Assembly: GCA_903881065.1 (NCBI GenBank)
Contig: CAIRRW010000010.1
Span: 1 to 6,529 of the forward strand
Source: an uncultured Bacteroidota bacterium
GTDB taxonomy: Bacteria; Bacteroidota; Bacteroidia; 2-12-FULL-35-15
Reading direction: 5' to 3'
Length of the DNA stretch: 6,529 nt
In this document: piece by piece, positions 4,701 through 6,529 of the stretch
How the letters are laid out: every line of letters starts with the position of its first letter
Numbering within the stretch: position 1 is the first letter of the stretch
Translations under genes and position numbers: made by a program
The notes under the pieces: model-generated
What the model was told of the DNA's origin: nothing
Database searches by the model: none
What the model saw: only the letters and a program-made list of their open reading frames with translations

Positions 4701-6529
4701 CTGTTGTTAAAGCGTATAGCTTGCCATTTGATGCCTGCATTAAGCTGCCATTCGGTTGTTGAGAATTACTACCGAAGCTATAATCATTTGTAACAATATG
4801 ACTGTTAGGGTCGAAATGAAAGATTGTTCCATTATTGCCTCCTACACAACAACTTGAATTCGTCATTCCATACAACATTCCACTTGCCGAAAGTAAATCT
4901 GCCTGCGGATATCTGTTAGGGTCGCCGGTAGCACCCATATTATAATCGGTTGAGACAATGCCTGTCGATAAATTATATTCATACAGAATTCCCTGATTAT
5001 TAGTGCCGCCATTTCGTGCCATCCCATATAATACACCATTTTTCTCTATTACATTTCCCTGTGGCTGCGTTCCATTGGTGATACCTGCTCCTGAACCATT
5101 ATAATCAAAAGTTGTTAAAACTCTATAAGCGAACGTGACTGGGTTAAATTGAAAAAGAGTGCCGCTAGCCGAATGATTAATATTAAACCCGCCAGTAACA
5201 CAAGTTCCATATAATAAACCATCAGTAGCCTGGAATAAAGCACTCAACGGATAATTACCTTCAGCTGCTGAACTTGCTTGAAAACTATGGACAACTTGAT
5301 ATGTACCTGCTGGATTTGTTGGGTCAAATTCAAAAATAGTTCCAAGACCATAAGTTCCCATAGATTCAGTCATTCCATATATTTTACCATTGGTAGTTTG
5401 TATTAAACTTCCATTTGGATGGGAATTTCCAGGAAGACTTATATCAAGATTAAAAGAACCTGAAGCAGGGTCGAATTCAAAAACAGTTCCGCCATCGCTT
5501 GTGGCTCCTCCATAATAAGTCATTCCATATAATTTACCATTGGATGCCTGCATTAAACTTCCATAAGGTTGTCCTCCATTTGTACTACCATTAAAACTCC
5601 AATCAACAACCAAATTACCCGCTGGAATATCATAATGGAATATCACACCTTGTCCTCCGCTGCCTCCGTGCTGAGTCATTCCGTAAAGATGGAAATAGGA
5701 TATATCAGTACTTGCAGATGCTTTACAACCAGTAGAAGTTAAAGTTGCCGTAACTGTATAGATTCCGACAGGATTACTTAATGTAAAGGATGGGTTTTGT
5801 AAATTTGAAGAAAACGAAGGTCCTGTCCATGAATAAGTATCTCCTCCACTTGCAAATAAATATGCAGTAATCCCAATAATTGTATTGGTTGCGGAAACAC
5901 TATTAGGTGCTGGATGTACTAAAACAGAAACGTTTTGAGTATTACTTCCTCCACATCCTGAAATTGTATAAGCATAAACAACTGTTTTGTCTGAACTTGT
6001 TGTGTTTATTAATGTTTCATTAGGATTACCAGATTGAGGTGTAGTAATTGCAGCGTTAGAAACACCTGCAACTGCAGCTCTTGTCCATGTAAATGTGGCA
6101 CCGCTCATTGTACTGGTTGGCGTATAAGCAAATAAGTTATTACTGCAAATTGAGGCAGGGGTTAAGGTACTGCTTAAAAGTGGATTTACATTAAAGGTTA
6201 CAGGATCCGAGGCAATCCCATTCGCGATTACTACTAGTGAATAATTTCCTGCCGGAAGTCCTGATGGTATTGTGAATCCTGTTGTTGATATTGAACCCGA
6301 ACTTGTACCTGATGTAATACCGGTATAACTCCAGTCATGCGTAGTAGCGTAATATACATTTGAACCAGATGTCAACCTGACAATAGGATAGTTGGTTGAG
6401 TTTTGTTTTTCATCATTAAAGGATGAACCTTCCGAAATACCATTTAATTTAGTACCTGATAGAATATATTCACTACAGGAATTTTGAACAATATTGCTAA
6501 TTGTAGGCTTCCCCTCAGAAACTGGTGAG
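1798..6529 (-). CDS. Large modular secreted protein with GloVer propeller, MopE-like, InlB-like and PKD-like repeats and T9SS type A sorting domain (5' partial)
   Basis: TAA stop at 1800-1798. The frame stays open to the window edge, giving at least 1576 codons, so the true start and signal peptide lie outside. A TTG at 6375-6373 could be taken as a start, but 51 upstream codons are in frame, free of stops and continue the same domain, so it is an internal Leu. In protein order: an Ig/E-set-like domain, two Ig/PKD-like domains, seven LYGMT-type propeller repeats, an Ig-like domain, five DxDxDG MopE-like units, a divergent InlB B-repeat-like domain, five PKD-like domains, and a Por_Secre_tail domain with LYPNP. 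The protein is rich in Ser, Thr, Gly and Asn, poor in charge, and has paired cysteines, as expected outside the cell. It should cross the outer membrane by T9SS and be anchored or released. A role in adhesion or in binding a ligand or metal is inferred; no enzyme motif is visible. It is followed by a strong terminator. Confidence 0.95.
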   Translation of the reverse strand, partial: SPVSEGKPTISNIVQNSCSEYILSGTKLNGISEGSSFNDEKQNSTNYPIVRLTSGSNVYYATTHDWSYTGITSGTSSGSISTTGFTIPSGLPAGNYSLVVIANGIASDPVTFNVNPLLSSTLTPASICSNNLFAYTPTSTMSGATFTWTRAAVAGVSNAAITTPQSGNPNETLINTTSSDKTVVYAYTISGCGGSNTQNVSVLVHPAPNSVSATNTIIGITAYLFASGGDTYSWTGPSFSSNLQNPSFTLSNPVGIYTVTATLTSTGCKASASTDISYFHLYGMTQHGGSGGQGVIFHYDIPAGNLVVDWSFNGSTNGGQPYGSLMQASNGKLYGMTYYGGATSDGGTVFEFDPASGSFNLDISLPGNSHPNGSLIQTTNGKIYGMTESMGTYGLGTIFEFDPTNPAGTYQVVHSFQASSAAEGNYPLSALFQATDGLLYGTCVTGGFNINHSASGTLFQFNPVTFAYRVLTTFDYNGSGAGITNGTQPQGNVIEKNGVLYGMARNGGTNNQGILYEYNLSTGIVSTDYNMGATGDPNRYPQADLLSASGMLYGMTNSSCCVGGNNGTIFHFDPNSHIVTNDYSFGSNSQQPNGSLMQASNGKLYALTTAPGYGTIFDFNQAANIFTLDHTFNGNGPEGAMPLYTSFIEVPCIVPSIPTLAATSSSICSGSSTTLSISAGHLNDATSWQWYSGSCGGTSVGQGISISVSPTTTTTYYARGEGGCAVAGNCASITITVNTSTLWYQDADGDSYGNPNVSQSACTQPTGYVADNTDCNDNDPTKHASYPFYVDTDGDGFGAGSLVFVCAVNSTTPPTGYSLNNTDCAPADQTKYRSALLYIDLDNDGYDNGTATICYGSTVPTGYSLTTSGSDCDDNDNLKHTSYQFYVDSDNDGYGAGSLVSVCAVDANTPPSGYSLNNTDCAPADQTKYRSALLYIDLDNDGYDNGTATVCYGATVPAGYKLTTLGSDCNDNNVAIHATSSITASAGANGSISPAGVSNFCGGNQTYTITPNIGFGILSVLVDGNNVGTGATYTFNSISANHTITANFVSISCVSAPTAPVVAGQNSICGLPTATYTATSAGATSYTWSPPAGFTIVSGQTTSSLNVRIAGGTIGTTFTVTATNACGTSSASTYYVSKKLQPTVINGPVSLCGATTAAYYVAPVYGAISYTWLLPAGITIASGAGTNSITVNVSGTFIYGGITVNAINGCGYVTGPTLSVYGKVPNAPNTLSGPTNLCGLTTAAYTISAAGGATGYFWTVPSGMTITGNGQGTSSITVSVSGFTGGNITAAGTNGCGTGAARSLALTTATTQPLAITGPTLSCGLTSASYSIAAVTGATGYTWTVPAGASIYSGQNTTAMVMIFTSPLSGNVGVSATNGCTTSLVRTLTVSKLEPTPGIITGPATGLCGLGTATYSIAPVAGATGYTWVVPTGMSITSPQGTTSITVNSATTATTGAVKVSAQNTCGSSGLASLTVTCAGSIAMDSSKATTDNMFSLYPNPTTNEFTIEVTSELDNNLIVEVYDVLGNLLKHEIHQVSSGTATIKTNIENFREGIYFVRVLDKDNNILYTHRVIKQ
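1801..2046 (-). other. T9SS type A C-terminal sorting domain (Por_Secre_tail)
   Basis: The last 82 residues begin FSLYPNP (LYPNP at 2040-2026) and continue TTNEFTIEV, VEVYDVLGNLL and GIYFVRVLD before ending in RVIKQ. This is the order seen in TIGR04183-type sorting domains. It is recognised by the type IX secretion system, which exists only in Bacteroidota, and is usually cleaved off when the protein is anchored or released. It is the strongest taxonomic marker in the window. Confidence 0.95.
2095..3363 (-). repeat. Five tandem PKD-like domains
   Basis: Copies at 3363-3118, 3117-2866, 2865-2608, 2607-2356 and 2355-2095, each 82-87 residues. Each has a GP..LCG..TA.Y start (IC, LC, LC, SC, LC), a central GATGYTW.VPAG.TI core, SSITV, and a NGCG or variant turn near the end (NACG, NGCG, NGCG, NGCT, NTCG). 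The pattern fits the Bacteroidota PKD-like (PKD_6 type) family. One Cys near the start and one near the end of every copy suggests one disulfide per domain. The array probably forms a rigid stalk before the C-terminal sorting domain. Confidence 0.85.
3382..3591 (-). other. Divergent InlB B-repeat-like domain
   Basis: About 70 residues: SITASAGANGSISPAG, TYTITPNIGFGILSVLVDGN, then TYTFNSISANHTITANF. The order (ITASAG.NGSISP, then ITPN.G, then V.VDG, then YTF..I...HTI.A.F) is the hallmark of the divergent InlB B-repeat family common in bacterial surface proteins. A beta-grasp-like spacer or binding role is inferred. Confidence 0.88.
3592..4173 (-). repeat. 291-bp in-frame tandem duplication (two copies) within the MopE-like region
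   Basis: The copies are 4173-3883 and 3882-3592, 97 codons each. By hand alignment about 76 of 97 residues match. At the DNA level 3683-3771 and 3974-4062 are identical over 89 bases, synonymous positions included, and with one mismatch the match runs to 3786/4077. Such a block inside more diverged flanks points to recent duplication or gene conversion. Confidence 0.9.
3592..4305 (-). repeat. Five MopE-like metal-binding units
   Basis: Five units of about 44-50 residues each start with an aromatic residue and an acidic loop: YQDADGDSYG, YVDTDGDGFG, YIDLDNDGYD, YVDSDNDGYG and YIDLDNDGYD. Each then has a lone Cys, a P.GY turn, and a closing DC motif (DCNDND, DCAPAD, DCDDND, DCAPAD, DCNDNN). 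This fits the 'putative metal-binding motif' family related to the MopE copper site (PF11617); the DxDxDG loops also resemble thrombospondin type 3 or dockerin calcium loops. Calcium or copper binding is inferred. Units 2-3 and 4-5 are copies of each other. Confidence 0.85.
4315..4575 (-). other. Ig-like domain between the propeller and the metal-binding repeats
   Basis: About 87 residues with CSGSSTTLSISAG, ATSWQWYSGSCGG, ISVSPTTTTTYYARGEGGC and SITITVN. This is the common Bacteroidota Ig-like pattern (SICSGSSTTLS...WQWY...TTTYYAR). Several cysteines suggest disulfides outside the cell. It is probably a spacer. Confidence 0.75.
4579..5688 (-). repeat. Seven GloVer-type repeats forming a predicted beta-propeller
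   Basis: Seven repeats of 47-61 residues each begin LYG or a variant: 5688-5533, 5532-5383, 5382-5215, 5214-5032, 5031-4876, 4875-4720 and 4719-4579. Each contains GxxG(T/V/I)(I/L)(F/Y)xF/Y(D/N), then an F-rich strand, then GSLMQASNGK or a variant. This matches the TIGR03803 (Gloeo_Verruco, 'GloVer') tandem repeat as I know it. Seven copies is the canonical number for a closed propeller. The repeats are diverged in sequence, although the first and sixth both end GSLMQASNGKLY across the boundary. The function of these repeats is not known; binding of a ligand or surface is an inference. Confidence 0.82.
5698..5910 (-). other. Ig/PKD-like domain
   Basis: About 70 residues with DTYSWTGP, NPSFTLSNP and GIYTVTATLTSTGC, the usual strand pattern of short Ig-like/PKD domains in Bacteroidota surface proteins. 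It joins the preceding PKD-like domain to the propeller that starts a few residues later. Confidence 0.65.
5911..6180 (-). other. PKD-like domain (PKD_5 type)
   Basis: About 90 residues, from LLSSTLTPASICSNN through FTWTRAAVAGVSN and NETLINTTSSDKTVVYAYTI to a Cys-containing GCGG turn and a final VSVLVHP. The FTWTR, ETLINTT and YTI.GC pattern is typical of the Bacteroidota PKD-like family found in long T9SS-exported proteins. Two cysteine positions could form a disulfide. Its role is probably that of a structural spacer. Confidence 0.7.
6184..6529 (-). other. Ig-like/E-set domain at the visible N-terminal end
   Basis: The visible part starts SPVSEGKPTISNIVQNSCSE and contains LSGTKLNGISEGSSF, TNYPIVRLTSG, VYYATTHDWSYTG and LPAGNYSLVVIANGIASDPV. 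This resembles, from general family knowledge, the E-set (IPT/galactose-oxidase C-terminal type) domain that often follows a propeller or Kelch-like region in Bacteroidota secreted proteins. If so, another propeller may lie outside the window. I cannot name the Pfam family with certainty. Confidence 0.55.

Noticed and set aside
1798..6529. Defence system, toxin or phage tail protein
   Set aside because: The T9SS sorting domain and Ig/PKD-type repeats explain the gene as an exported surface protein; no nuclease, toxin or phage motif is visible.

Overview
The window holds two protein-coding genes, both on the minus strand and read from high to low coordinates. It most likely comes from a Bacteroidota genome. 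The evidence is a type IX secretion (T9SS) type A sorting domain at the end of the large gene, its Bacteroidota-style mosaic of PKD-like, MopE-like and propeller repeats, low GC, an A-rich start region without a well-placed Shine-Dalgarno, and a possible Bacteroidota -7 promoter box.

From 1798 to the right edge (6529) lies one very large open frame, at least 1576 codons. It is still open at the edge, so its start, signal peptide and first domains are missing. In protein order it carries: the end of a region leading into an Ig-like/E-set domain (6529-6184), two more Ig/PKD-like domains (6180-5698), seven GloVer-type (TIGR03803-like) repeats that would make one seven-bladed beta-propeller (5688-4579), an Ig-like domain (4575-4315), five MopE-like DxDxDG metal-binding units containing a recent 291-bp tandem duplication (4305-3592), a divergent InlB B-repeat-like domain (3591-3382), five cysteine-paired PKD-like domains (3363-2095), and the T9SS sorting domain (2046-1801). 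I read it as a cell-surface or secreted modular protein, probably adhesive or binding; no catalytic domain is visible.

Between the genes (1506-1797) there is a strong intrinsic terminator for the large gene (about 1734-1775), a possible promoter box (1555-1562) and a short palindrome (1581-1594). The histidine kinase is therefore probably transcribed separately.

From 1505 down to 60 is a complete soluble sensor histidine kinase (481 aa): an N-terminal coil, a XylR_N/V4R ligand-sensing module and a HisKA_2/HATPase_c kinase core. The V4R part has Cys-Glu-Cys-Cys at the spacing of the structural zinc site of phenol sensors such as MopR/DmpR, but the output is a kinase instead of an NtrC-type sigma-54 activator. 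No response regulator is in the window. Positions 1-59 hold only the AT-rich sequence after the kinase stop codon; I see no feature there.

Nothing links the two genes beyond adjacency and shared direction. I saw no mobile element, CRISPR array, RNA gene or defence system. The most notable items are the zinc-site V4R kinase, the complete propeller inside the T9SS protein, and the recently duplicated metal-binding units.
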